Assembly (NCBI GenBank): GCA_902774295.1
Contig: CACYHP010000001.1
Coordinates: 310,001-374,000 of the forward strand
Source: an uncultured Bacteroidia bacterium
GTDB taxonomy: Bacteria > Bacteroidota > Bacteroidia > Bacteroidales > F082
Direction: 5' to 3'
DNA length: 64,000 nt
Made by a program: the position numbers and the translations under genes. A model generated the notes under the pieces. The model ran no database searches, was not told the DNA's origin, and saw only the letters and a program-made list of their open reading frames with translations. Positions 45,336 through 53,970 of the stretch are shown one piece after another (the stretch's first letter is position 1; each line of letters starts with the position of its first letter).

Positions 45336-46040
45336 ATGATTCTCTGTCTTGAAACTGCTACGCCATCATGTTCGGTGGCTTTGGTGCATAACGGCGAGGT
45401 CTTGGCTTGCGAGGAAGATCCTAAAGGCCAGAACCACTCAGAAAAGATTACGCTTTTCATCGATTCGGTGATGAAGAAAGCAGGTATTTCTTACGACCAG
45501 CTCGACGCTGTGGCTGTCAGCATGGGACCTGGTTCCTACACCGGATTGAGAATAGGTGTGAGCACCGCCAAAGGCATCTGCTACGCTGTTTCCAAGCCTC
45601 TCATCGCAGTGGAGACACTCGAAGCTATGGCTTATGGAGGCAAGGTTGTCATTTCGAGCGAGCGCAGCGAGCGGAGAAATCTCCTGCTGATTCCCGCCAT
45701 CGACGCCCGCCGCATGGAGGTCTACGCCGCCATATTCGACGAAAACGTCAATAAAATAAAGGATACCGAAGCAGTCATCATCGACGGGAACTCATTCGCC
45801 GACCTCAAAAAAGACCATCATATCTATCTCTTTGGCGACGGTGCTGACAAATGTGCCGAGATCTTCGCAAATGATGACAAAATAACCGTGATAAAAGACT
45901 TCTATTGCTCGGCTAAATATATGAATACTATTGCACAACAAAAATTCAATAATAGTGAATTTGTTGACGTGGCATATTTCGAGCCGTTCTACCTAAAAGA
46001 TTTCGTCCCTGGAACACCAACGGTAAAGGGGTTGAAATAG
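45336..46040 (+). CDS. tsaB: tRNA threonylcarbamoyladenosine biosynthesis protein TsaB
   Basis: This 234-residue ASKHA-fold protein partners TsaD in making the t6A modification of tRNAs that read ANN codons. Motifs: ILCLETATPSCSVAL, AVSMGPGSYTGLRIGVSTAKG and IPAIDARRMEVYAAIF. Residues 105-116 (VISSERSERRNL) are not family sequence but a translated interspersed repeat at 45648-45683, inserted in frame in a loop just before the IDARRMEVY strand. The gene is otherwise complete and probably functional. A 14-bp tandem duplication follows the stop. Confidence 0.93.
   Translation: MILCLETATPSCSVALVHNGEVLACEEDPKGQNHSEKITLFIDSVMKKAGISYDQLDAVAVSMGPGSYTGLRIGVSTAKGICYAVSKPLIAVETLEAMAYGGKVVISSERSERRNLLLIPAIDARRMEVYAAIFDENVNKIKDTEAVIIDGNSFADLKKDHHIYLFGDGADKCAEIFANDDKITVIKDFYCSAKYMNTIAQQKFNNSEFVDVAYFEPFYLKDFVPGTPTVKGLK
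45648..45683 (+). repeat. Interspersed repeat copy translated inside tsaB
   Basis: These 36 bases begin GTCATTTCGAGCGAGCGCAG and end GGAGAAATCTC, the two ends of the GTCATTTCGACC repeat family, with a different middle. Because 36 is a multiple of three and contains no stop in this frame, the tsaB reading frame continues through it. Confidence 0.85.
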
Positions 46041-46068
46041 TTGACAATTGATAATTGACAATTGATAA
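46041..46068. repeat. 14-bp tandem duplication TTGACAATTGATAA
   Basis: Two exact copies (46041-46054 and 46055-46068) fill the whole gap between the tsaB stop and the convergent alpha-2-macroglobulin gene stop. Confidence 0.9.
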
Positions 46069-49000
46069 TTATAAGTTGACAGTTATTCTGCTTCCGCTGG
46101 AATACGCTCCGAATTCAGGTGCATACTGGCACTGTATTTGCGAATAACCAGCACTGAAACTGCCGTCTTTTGTCACGTACAGCTCATACGAAACCGTGTG
46201 TTTCCCTTTTGGAAGATACTCGAAGAAATACTCCATCGCAACGTCAGAGGTGCTTTGATAATACCATAATCCGTTATCCCAATGGTATCTCGAGAGCTGC
46301 TCCGTCGGCTCGAAGCATGCGCCGCGCAAGTCTTTCAAGTACACAAACTCCATGTCCTGACTGTTTTCAAACGTGATTTTCACTGTGACTTTGTCGCCGA
46401 CTTTCACGTCTTCCGGCATGATGATCTCACGTTTGACCTTCATCGCGTCGTTATGCTTCTGCACCTTGTCTATCGGCACGAAATATTGACGATACAAGCC
46501 GCCCCAAACCACATGATTCGACTGGTTGTCGACTGCCACTATCACCTTGTCATCACCAATAATCATTGAGGCTTTGGCAGATTCAGCGGTCCAATCAGTT
46601 CCTCTGTTCATGATGGCGAAGACGGCCTCAACAGAAGCACGTTCGTTTTCCCACATATTGGTGCGTTTCTGGGTCAGAATCCACAGGCGCATGGCATCTG
46701 TTTCCTCAGTCTTTGGCTCGATTTCGTTGAATGCTTCCAGAATTCTCGACTCAGCCTCAACACTTATGTTTCGCCAGTACATTCCAAGCTCGTTTTTGAT
46801 CGCGCGTTCGCGTAACGACTTGATAATCAACAGGGCTTTGTCATTATGACCGTTTCTGTTGAGAATCAAAGCGATATAAGCCTGCTCTTCAACTTCATAA
46901 CGACGCCAATCCGTGTGTAATTTATTGATATAGAATGCTTTGGCTTCTTTAAACTTGTCGGATGTCTCGTATGTGAAATAACTCATTGCAAACAAGTCCT
47001 TCATCGTCATGAAGTCGCAGATGGCCTTGTCTTTTTTCTTCTGGGTGTCGAGTTTGTTATATCTCTCAACCACTTCATTTTCAATGAAATGGAAGGCTTT
47101 TTCGGTCATTTCCGAGTTGTCGCCGAGACGACCGAGACCGCACAAGATATATTGCGTGATGTATTCGCTTTCAGGCATTCCTTCGATCCACGACCAGCCT
47201 CCGTTGACAGTCTGCTTATTTTTGAGAATATCAAATGCCGATGAGATGTTTTTGTTAATGGCTTCAGTTTCAAAGAGTTTCGATATATTAGCGCGTTGCT
47301 GAGCCTCGTTTTTGGCATCGAGAACCCAAGGTGTCTCCTTTAATAATATAGCCTTAACATCTTCGTTTTTCTGCAGCTCCGACAAGGTGTCGCCATCGTG
47401 ATATGCCAGCATTTCCTTGATGTTTGGATTGCTTGCGACAATCTCTTGTGCCATTTTGTTGACAAAATACCTGTTGAACGCTGTCGTCGCGTATTTTTCG
47501 TCTCCTTCAGCAATATATGGCAATGCCTGAATCACATAAAACACCGGATTTGCTTTGAAATCCAACTTGATGGCGTGATTTCTCTCATCCTCTTTGCTGA
47601 TGTTGAATTCATATTCTTTCAACGTGTTGGCATCGACAGTCAGAGAATAAGTCTGTGTCAAAAAGACATCAGTACTCAACACCGGCAGCAGATGCTGCTC
47701 TGCGTCGCTGAAACCGTCAGTGATTGCTGAGAATCTGAAAGTCAGCGGGTTGATGTCTTTTTGCATCGCCACCTTCCAGCGCACACTTTGACTGCGACCG
47801 GCTGGGATCGATTCTATATTTATATTATTATCTGATAAAATCAATTCTATTGGATTATTGTCTTCGTCAAAAATCTCGAGTTTGGCGGTCGGAGAAAGCG
47901 TTTCATCCGATAGATTTATGACGTTGGCGGCAATCCACAAGGTGTCTTCGTCGTAAACGAACCTTGGCATATCGGCCATTATCATCAGCGGCTGTTGGGT
48001 TACGACGGTTGTTTCATAATTTCCAACTTTCAAATCTTTTGAGTAAGCCAAAAGCTTTAAGTTCCAACGAGTTAACGCGTCAGGCATGGTGAAAGTGAAT
48101 GACACATCGCCATTTTTGTCAGTGCGCAAATCAGGATAGAAGAAGGCAGTCTCGTTGAAGTCTTTGCGGATCTTGGCTGGCTGTATTTCTTTTGGCACAT
48201 ACGGTTTTTTATCCAGCTGTATTACATCATCTGAATGAGCTCTCAGGAAAACTTCTTCCTCACGCACTTCCTCTATACCATAATTATACCTATATGGGAG
48301 AAGATTTACAGTTGAAAATGTCATGTTTTCAATATAATGGAAGAGCGCAATACGAAAATATTGATATCGCATTTGTGTGTCAAAACTTCTGTCAGTAGTA
48401 ATAGAACTACCTATTGTCACCCAAGGTTTATAATAAAAATCCCAATCAAGTTCTCTAAAATTGTCGAGTGCCGCATCGTACATCGTAGCCATCACTGGCA
48501 CCTCGACAGGCTTCCCTTTGTGGTTTTTCACAGTCACGCTCCAAGTGTCTTGTTCGCCTGGAAGCATCTTGTTTCGCTCTGTATGCAAAACAATATCCAA
48601 ATCCAAGTTGTTGTAAGGAATAACCACATAATTTAAATCTCGCATTTCGGTGTTGTATTTGACCATTGCGACCTGAAAATCGATGCGCCCACGGTCTTCT
48701 TCGCGGACTTTATAAGAGACTTTTACAACATTGTTATTCAATATGATACGCTCTGATTTCAGAATCTTTGTGCCTTTTTTGACAATTACCCAAGCCGATG
48801 CGTTTTTCTCAGAAGAACCGATGTAGTAGTTGATTGTCTCGCCTGGTTGTGTCGTCTTCTTGTCAATATTTGTCCAAATCATTGATTTATAAGGCATCTT
48901 TTTCGATTTGACATCGCAAATTACATACTGATCTGAAAATGATGAAAGCGTGTCATCAACTGAACGGAGCTCAATTATATATTTCCCGATGGTCAGATTG

Positions 49001-51450
49001 TCGTTGTCATTAAATAGTTTTGCCTTGCCATTTACATCTAAAACACCTTGACATACAATGTCTTTTTCAATGATGTCTTTCGAATAGTAATCAAATTTCG
49101 GGAAATATGCTTTTAATAGCTGGTTGCTCAAAAGCTGTCGGTCAAAGTCACCTAAATCTCTTGGATATCTATCTATATCATTAACTTTGAATATCTTGTA
49201 TTCAACTTGTGTGCTTGCTGGCTTCCCGTTGATGTTTGCTGCCGTGACATACAAATTGGTCAGGTCTTTCACATCTATAACATTGTTGCCGTCAATTTGG
49301 ATGTCATATTTATTATATGTGGCAGAAATACTGAATTTTCCACTCTGTGTTTCGCCTTGTTTGTTTGTGGCTGTGACATTAACCTCGTAGGTGTATTTTG
49401 GCATGTTGATAACTTCAAAATCGTCGGATGGTGACAATTGAAAACCAATGTTAAATGTACCATCGATGGAAGTACTACTTTCACCTGTTGAAATTATCTC
49501 ATTGGCATGATAAGGTGGTTTCCAGTACCAAAATCTGTAAGGGAATGATGTCTTTCTTGTGACAGAGTATTTATATGCGACGTTGTCGAGTCCGAATCCG
49601 GAAAGCGCTGCAATCTTGCCGGAAATGCTGATGCTGTCGCCGATTTTGTACTCATTTTCAGGTGCGTCAAACGTCACTTCAAAGGTCGGACGTTTGTATT
49701 CCTCAACCTCAAAACTTTCCGAACCGTATTCGTCTTTAATACTGTAATAGCCGTTAAGTCTGTTAGTAGGAATAGTAAAACTGCCGTGTGCGGCACCAAA
49801 TTCATTGGTTGTAATTCTCAGTGAATCAATGATTTGGTAGTTTGCATCAGATAAATATAAAATTGTATTGTAATCGGCTATTACTTCCTTGGATTGCGAG
49901 CTGCCACGATAAACAACGTAGTTGAATTGCACTGTCTGACCAGGACGGTAAATGGCGCGGTCAGTGAAAATCTCACTTTTTATTTCTAAGTTGTCATTTT
50001 TGTGACTTATATGATAAGACGAATAATTTGTCGCTAGCAGAGTGTCGGTTTTGTCATATAAATCGATAAAATACGAGTTTTTTCTAGTTATTGGCGCAGT
50101 CAGGAAGCCGCTTCTGTCGCATATAACATCGGCAACAGTTCTGCGTCCCCAAGATTTGGTGTCGTAAGAATAAGCGTTCTCGGTGAAATGCGCCGTGACA
50201 AAACTCATCGGCAATCCTGTTTCACGATTTACCACGTAAATATTGAGGTTTTCATCGGTTTCCAAATTAAACATCGCCAGATTGCTGACCTGGAAAGGCA
50301 TGAATATAAGATCTATTAAATTATCAAAACTGTCGTTGTTTGAGAAAACCAGATAATAAGCGCCGCATTGCAACGCAGGCAAGGCGATGAGCGACGAATG
50401 TTCCTTATAGTCAGTCTCTGCTGGTATTTCTAAAGTATTTGCAACCACTGGTTTTTTTGAAAATAGCAAAGGAAATAGTTCCTTATAATTCAGAGTAGAA
50501 TACTTTAAAAATTCAGTCGTCGTGACCTTGAAAATCTTATAAGAAGGACAAGTGGTGTTACGATATTTTAATCCTACAGCGATGGTCTGCCCTGGAACAT
50601 AAACGTTATTTATTTTAACATCAATGGATTTTTGTTGCAGACTTTTATTGAATTCTACGCATTGCAGATAAATCGGATGGTTTTTGTCGAGCATATCCAT
50701 CGTTTCATCGCAAAGTTGTTTAGCTCTCACAAATTCATTCATGTAAGTGAGATATTCGATCTGAATTATGTGAATCTTTGCAACCAATTCTTTATCAGGG
50801 CATTCACTGGCAAGTTGCGTGAAATCGTCGAAGTTTTTGTCAGTGATAGGAGAGAGTTGGCTAATCCTATTATTATAATATGCCTTGATATAATTATTTT
50901 CCAAATCAAATTTCAAAAGCTTTTCAAACAACTCTTGCTTGTTGTCATTCCCAAAGTAATCGTTTATAAGACAATGCATTACATAGTCGTAAAGTGTCGG
51001 CTCAAGCTCGATGTCGAATACTGACAAGTCATTAGTCATGAAAAGCTCTTCATAGTCTTCCATCGAAACGGTCTTGATGAAGTCGTTGTCCTGATATGCG
51101 AGAATATCGTCGAACTTCAAGTTATACTTGGCGATTTCGACGTTCAGAATAACCTGCGACGCCTCGGAGAGTTTCGGGAGATACGACTTGCAGAATCCAG
51201 GGATGGTGTCATGAGGATTTTCGTCGGTCATGCGGAGAATCTCACAACGTTTGATGACGGTTTTCAGCAGTTGGACGTCGTTTTTATCTTTAATTGCCTG
51301 TTTTTCAATCTTATCCAAGACTTTCCCGGCTGATTCCGGAAGCAGATTCTCGATATTATCATCAAATTCGTTCCAAAGTTTTTGGTAGTCTTGAGCGTTG
51401 ATACTCAACGATATAGCTAATGAAATTATAAAAACGAGGATTCTTTTCAT
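46069..51450 (-). CDS. Large alpha-2-macroglobulin-like secreted protein
   Basis: This 1793-residue protein begins with a signal peptide (MKRILVFIISLAISLSINAQ) and lacks a lipobox. The MG2-type motif AIYRPGQTVQFNYVVYRG lies near residue 500. The core A2M block ALTRWNLKLLAYSKD with QQPLMIMADMPRFVYDED lies near 1200. A helical toroid-like region with NGGWSWIEGMPESEYITQYI follows, then a terminal beta domain. The reactive thioester (CxEQ) is not present anywhere, so trapping by covalent linkage is not expected. Bacterial relatives may protect the envelope against proteases. The first 400 residues are helical and unlike classical A2M. Confidence 0.88.
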   Translation of the reverse strand: MKRILVFIISLAISLSINAQDYQKLWNEFDDNIENLLPESAGKVLDKIEKQAIKDKNDVQLLKTVIKRCEILRMTDENPHDTIPGFCKSYLPKLSEASQVILNVEIAKYNLKFDDILAYQDNDFIKTVSMEDYEELFMTNDLSVFDIELEPTLYDYVMHCLINDYFGNDNKQELFEKLLKFDLENNYIKAYYNNRISQLSPITDKNFDDFTQLASECPDKELVAKIHIIQIEYLTYMNEFVRAKQLCDETMDMLDKNHPIYLQCVEFNKSLQQKSIDVKINNVYVPGQTIAVGLKYRNTTCPSYKIFKVTTTEFLKYSTLNYKELFPLLFSKKPVVANTLEIPAETDYKEHSSLIALPALQCGAYYLVFSNNDSFDNLIDLIFMPFQVSNLAMFNLETDENLNIYVVNRETGLPMSFVTAHFTENAYSYDTKSWGRRTVADVICDRSGFLTAPITRKNSYFIDLYDKTDTLLATNYSSYHISHKNDNLEIKSEIFTDRAIYRPGQTVQFNYVVYRGSSQSKEVIADYNTILYLSDANYQIIDSLRITTNEFGAAHGSFTIPTNRLNGYYSIKDEYGSESFEVEEYKRPTFEVTFDAPENEYKIGDSISISGKIAALSGFGLDNVAYKYSVTRKTSFPYRFWYWKPPYHANEIISTGESSTSIDGTFNIGFQLSPSDDFEVINMPKYTYEVNVTATNKQGETQSGKFSISATYNKYDIQIDGNNVIDVKDLTNLYVTAANINGKPASTQVEYKIFKVNDIDRYPRDLGDFDRQLLSNQLLKAYFPKFDYYSKDIIEKDIVCQGVLDVNGKAKLFNDNDNLTIGKYIIELRSVDDTLSSFSDQYVICDVKSKKMPYKSMIWTNIDKKTTQPGETINYYIGSSEKNASAWVIVKKGTKILKSERIILNNNVVKVSYKVREEDRGRIDFQVAMVKYNTEMRDLNYVVIPYNNLDLDIVLHTERNKMLPGEQDTWSVTVKNHKGKPVEVPVMATMYDAALDNFRELDWDFYYKPWVTIGSSITTDRSFDTQMRYQYFRIALFHYIENMTFSTVNLLPYRYNYGIEEVREEEVFLRAHSDDVIQLDKKPYVPKEIQPAKIRKDFNETAFFYPDLRTDKNGDVSFTFTMPDALTRWNLKLLAYSKDLKVGNYETTVVTQQPLMIMADMPRFVYDEDTLWIAANVINLSDETLSPTAKLEIFDEDNNPIELILSDNNINIESIPAGRSQSVRWKVAMQKDINPLTFRFSAITDGFSDAEQHLLPVLSTDVFLTQTYSLTVDANTLKEYEFNISKEDERNHAIKLDFKANPVFYVIQALPYIAEGDEKYATTAFNRYFVNKMAQEIVASNPNIKEMLAYHDGDTLSELQKNEDVKAILLKETPWVLDAKNEAQQRANISKLFETEAINKNISSAFDILKNKQTVNGGWSWIEGMPESEYITQYILCGLGRLGDNSEMTEKAFHFIENEVVERYNKLDTQKKKDKAICDFMTMKDLFAMSYFTYETSDKFKEAKAFYINKLHTDWRRYEVEEQAYIALILNRNGHNDKALLIIKSLRERAIKNELGMYWRNISVEAESRILEAFNEIEPKTEETDAMRLWILTQKRTNMWENERASVEAVFAIMNRGTDWTAESAKASMIIGDDKVIVAVDNQSNHVVWGGLYRQYFVPIDKVQKHNDAMKVKREIIMPEDVKVGDKVTVKITFENSQDMEFVYLKDLRGACFEPTEQLSRYHWDNGLWYYQSTSDVAMEYFFEYLPKGKHTVSYELYVTKDGSFSAGYSQIQCQYAPEFGAYSSGSRITVNL

Positions 51451-51475
51451 AGTGATTTGTTTTTATTCTTTTTCT

Positions 51476-51551
51476 AACACAGATAACACTGATTTACACA
51501 GATTTATTGTATTTTTTATTCTAATCCGTGTAAATCCGTTTAATCCGTGTT
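51476..51551. repeat. Imperfect 30-bp inverted repeat, ATCCGTGTAAATCCG type
   Basis: The left arm AACACAGATAACACTGATTT (51476 onward) and the right arm ending in AAATCCGTTTAATCCGTGTT (51551) are imperfect reverse complements of about 30 bases around a 16-base middle. It lies between tdk and the alpha-2-macroglobulin gene and may terminate tdk transcription. Such sequences recur in many Bacteroidota genomes. Confidence 0.8.
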
Positions 51552-51556
51552 TTTAA

Positions 51557-52147
51557 TTATTGTTCTTTCGCTTTTTCAGCCATGGCCTTGTTGTAGCACT
51601 CTCTGCAAAGCGGCTCGTAGCTCTCTGTCTCGCCCAAAACCACGAGTTTGTCGCCGGCGATGGTACGGTGCGAGTATTGCGCCAAGCTACCGCAGCGCAT
51701 GCAGATAGCGTGCACCTTGGTAACGTCTTCAGCTATCGCCATGAGCTGTGGCATTGGTCCGAAAGGCTTGCCCATGAAATCCATGTCAAGGCCTGCAATG
51801 ATGACTCTAATACCTTGATTAGCAAGCTGTTGGCAAACGTCGATGAGCTCGTTTCCGAAAAACTGCGCCTCGTCGATGCCTATCACGTCGCACTCGTTGG
51901 AATAAAACAAAATCTGCTGAGCGTTTTCCACAGGAATGGAATGCAACGCGTTGGAATTGTGGGAAACAACGTCTTCTTCTGAGTATCTCGTATCGATTCC
52001 AGGCTTGAAGATTTCGACCCTTAACTTGGCGATTCTGGCACGGTTAAGACGACGAATCAATTCTTCGGTTTTGCCTGAAAACATTGAGCCACACACCACC
52101 TCAATCCATCCTTGTGACTTATTATGTGAATCTTTTTCGAGAAACAT
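51557..52147 (-). CDS. tdk: Thymidine kinase
   Basis: This 196-residue type II thymidine kinase has the P-loop [15 protein letters not shown], the FKPGIDTRY lasso region, the Mg-binding DEAQFF motif and zinc cysteines CMRCG and CRECY. The frame is open 41 codons upstream, but that part covers the divergent promoter and has no family similarity, so the ATG at 52147 is used. It is divergent from the acidic protein gene. Confidence 0.95.
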   Translation of the reverse strand: MFLEKDSHNKSQGWIEVVCGSMFSGKTEELIRRLNRARIAKLRVEIFKPGIDTRYSEEDVVSHNSNALHSIPVENAQQILFYSNECDVIGIDEAQFFGNELIDVCQQLANQGIRVIIAGLDMDFMGKPFGPMPQLMAIAEDVTKVHAICMRCGSLAQYSHRTIAGDKLVVLGETESYEPLCRECYNKAMAEKAKEQ

Positions 52148-52170
52148 ATCCGACGTATTTAATTTTTTTA

Positions 52171-52193
52171 TAATTTTGTTGACTACAAAAATA
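52171..52193. promoter_or_regulatory. Tightly packed divergent -7 elements, tdk and acidic protein
   Basis: Plus-strand TAATTTTG (52171-52178) and minus-strand TATTTTTG (52186-52193) are only 7 bases apart and face across each other. Each predicted start lies beyond the other promoter's -7 box, so the polymerases would compete for the same DNA. Confidence 0.5.
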
Positions 52194-52205
52194 AGGAATT
52201 TTAAC

Positions 52206-53015
52206 ATGGAAACACAAAAAAATGATGAAAAAAATATTGTGCTCGAGATGAAACGTCTGCTCGGCCGCATGATGGTGCAAGTTGATTACATGTATCGCAA
52301 CGACCGCGAGATGAGTCGCCTCGACCTCGACATCATGATGGAACGCACACGCGAATTTTACGAATTACTATGTGATTATCAATCAGATAAGATGGTGAAA
52401 GAAGTCGTGGAGCAAGAGCCGGTAAGCACCGAGATCAACGAAGGTGGCGAACTGATAAACCGCGACGTGGAGTTCGAGATAGAGACACCTGAAGAGGTCC
52501 TGGACGAACCTGAAGTCACTGAGGAGAAAGCCGATGAAGAAACAGAGATGAGTTTTGAAGAAGAGAACGAAGAAGTTGCAGAGCCTCAGGAGGAAGTCGT
52601 TGAAAATCAGGAAGAAACACCTGAGAATATTGAAGAAGAGCCTGCTGAAGAAAACAACGAAGTCGCTGCCGAGGATGAAGACGAGGAAGACTGGGAAGAT
52701 GAGGATGACGAGGTGTTCCATGTTGAACCTGTTGTCAAAGAACCAGAAGATAACAGCCTCGCAGCCAGGTTGACCCGCGCTCATGTTGACGATATCAGAT
52801 TGGCATTGGGTATAAATGATAAAGTAATGATTATCAATGATTTGTTTAACGGCTCGGTGGAGCGTTACAACAAGTCAATCGATGCTTTGAACGATTTCCC
52901 GACCTTGTCTGGAGCGCGCGTCTATATGAGCGAGCTGCAGATAGAGCTTCAGTGGGATACTGAATGCCAGTCATATAAGATGCTTAACGACCTCGTTGAA
53001 AGACGTTTTATCTAA
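52206..53015 (+). CDS. Acidic hypothetical protein with conserved C-terminal domain
   Basis: The 269-residue protein starts with a helical region ([20 protein letters not shown]). A strongly acidic low-complexity segment of about 100 residues (about 80-175) follows. The C-terminal domain (about 185-269) has [40 protein letters not shown] and [11 protein letters not shown], a pattern seen in other Bacteroidota hypothetical proteins. No signal or membrane segment is present. The frame is open further upstream, but that part overlaps tdk, so the ATG at 52206, 28 bases after a -7 element, is chosen. Function is unknown. Confidence 0.8.
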   Translation: METQKNDEKNIVLEMKRLLGRMMVQVDYMYRNDREMSRLDLDIMMERTREFYELLCDYQSDKMVKEVVEQEPVSTEINEGGELINRDVEFEIETPEEVLDEPEVTEEKADEETEMSFEEENEEVAEPQEEVVENQEETPENIEEEPAEENNEVAAEDEDEEDWEDEDDEVFHVEPVVKEPEDNSLAARLTRAHVDDIRLALGINDKVMIINDLFNGSVERYNKSIDALNDFPTLSGARVYMSELQIELQWDTECQSYKMLNDLVERRFI

Positions 53016-53027
53016 TATCGTTCTGAT

Positions 53028-53699
53028 ATGAAGTTATATCTCGTTCCAACGCCCATCGGCAACCTTGAGGACATCACCTTGCGAGCCTTGCGTGTGCTTC
53101 GTGAGGAGGTGGATGTGATTCTTGCGGAAGACACCCGTACCAGCGGTAACTTATTGAAACACTATGAGATAAGCAAGCCTATGCAGGCGTTTCATCTTAA
53201 CAACGAACACGTTGTCGTGGAGTGCATCGCTGAGCGTATCGCCAACGGCGAGCTCATGGCTCTTGTCACCGACGCCGGCACCCCTGCCATCTCCGACCCG
53301 GGTTTCATGCTCGTCCGCGAATGCATAAAACGCGGCGTAGAGGTCGAGTGTCTGCCCGGCGCGACGGCTTTCGTGCCTGCTCTCGTCAATTCCGGACTGG
53401 CAGCCGACCATTTCATCTTCGAAGGATTCCTGCCACATAAGAAAGGTCGACAGACAAAAATCAAGCAAATCGTTGAGAATGAATATACTACGATACTTTA
53501 CGAGTCACCGTTCAGACTGGTGAAGACACTGGAACAGCTTGCCGAGATGGCAGGCCCCGAACGAAGAGTGTCGGTGGCACGCGAGCTTACGAAAATTCAT
53601 GAGGAAAACGTGAGAGGGACACTCGAAGAGGTGATAAGATATTTTAAAGAGAAAGAAGTCAAAGGAGAGATTGTGATAATATTAGAGGGTAAAGACTAA
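53028..53699 (+). CDS. rsmI: 16S rRNA (cytidine1402-2'-O)-methyltransferase
   Basis: This 223-residue SAM-dependent methyltransferase of the tetrapyrrole-methylase fold modifies C1402 of 16S rRNA. Motifs: LVPTPIGNLEDITLRALRVL, AEDTRTSGNLLKHYEI, TDAGTPAISDPGFMLV and PGATAFVPALVNSGL. It begins 12 bp after the acidic protein gene, so the two are probably co-transcribed. It lacks the short C-terminal extension of the E. coli enzyme (286 residues). Confidence 0.95.
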   Translation: MKLYLVPTPIGNLEDITLRALRVLREEVDVILAEDTRTSGNLLKHYEISKPMQAFHLNNEHVVVECIAERIANGELMALVTDAGTPAISDPGFMLVRECIKRGVEVECLPGATAFVPALVNSGLAADHFIFEGFLPHKKGRQTKIKQIVENEYTTILYESPFRLVKTLEQLAEMAGPERRVSVARELTKIHEENVRGTLEEVIRYFKEKEVKGEIVIILEGKD

Positions 53700-53812
53700 C
53701 GACTAAATTCAACCTTTAGATACTGTTTTGTGACGAAATTTCTCTATTTGTGACGAAATTGGAAAAAATTCAACCAAAAGAGACTTTTTGTCTGAAACGA
53801 AAAACGGTTTTT

Positions 53813-53925
53813 GTCATTTCGACTGAAGTGGAATGAAATGGAGCGGAATGGAGAAATCCTTTATTAACGGACTTATTCAATTGTGCATGGTAATAGAGGA
53901 TTTATTCACCTGAGCTGAATGCTTT
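53813..53925 (+). repeat. Diverged interspersed repeat copy upstream of the barrel gene
   Basis: It opens with GTCATTTCGACTGAAGTGGA and contains GGAGAAATCCTTTATTAACG, which with neighbouring bases is a 22-bp exact match to 58850-58871. A remnant of the opposite arm (AATAGAGGATTT) follows at about 53894. This is most of what the 271-bp gap between rsmI and the next gene holds; no clear -7 element was seen there. Confidence 0.75.
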
Positions 53926-53970
53926 CGCAAAGCTCAGGTCTCGACTGCTTGGAATTGTTAATAAAAAAAT

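Noticed and set aside
51936..52205. N-terminal extension of the acidic protein across tdk
   Set aside because: It is antisense to tdk and crosses the divergent promoters. The ATG at 52206 follows a -7 element at the right distance.
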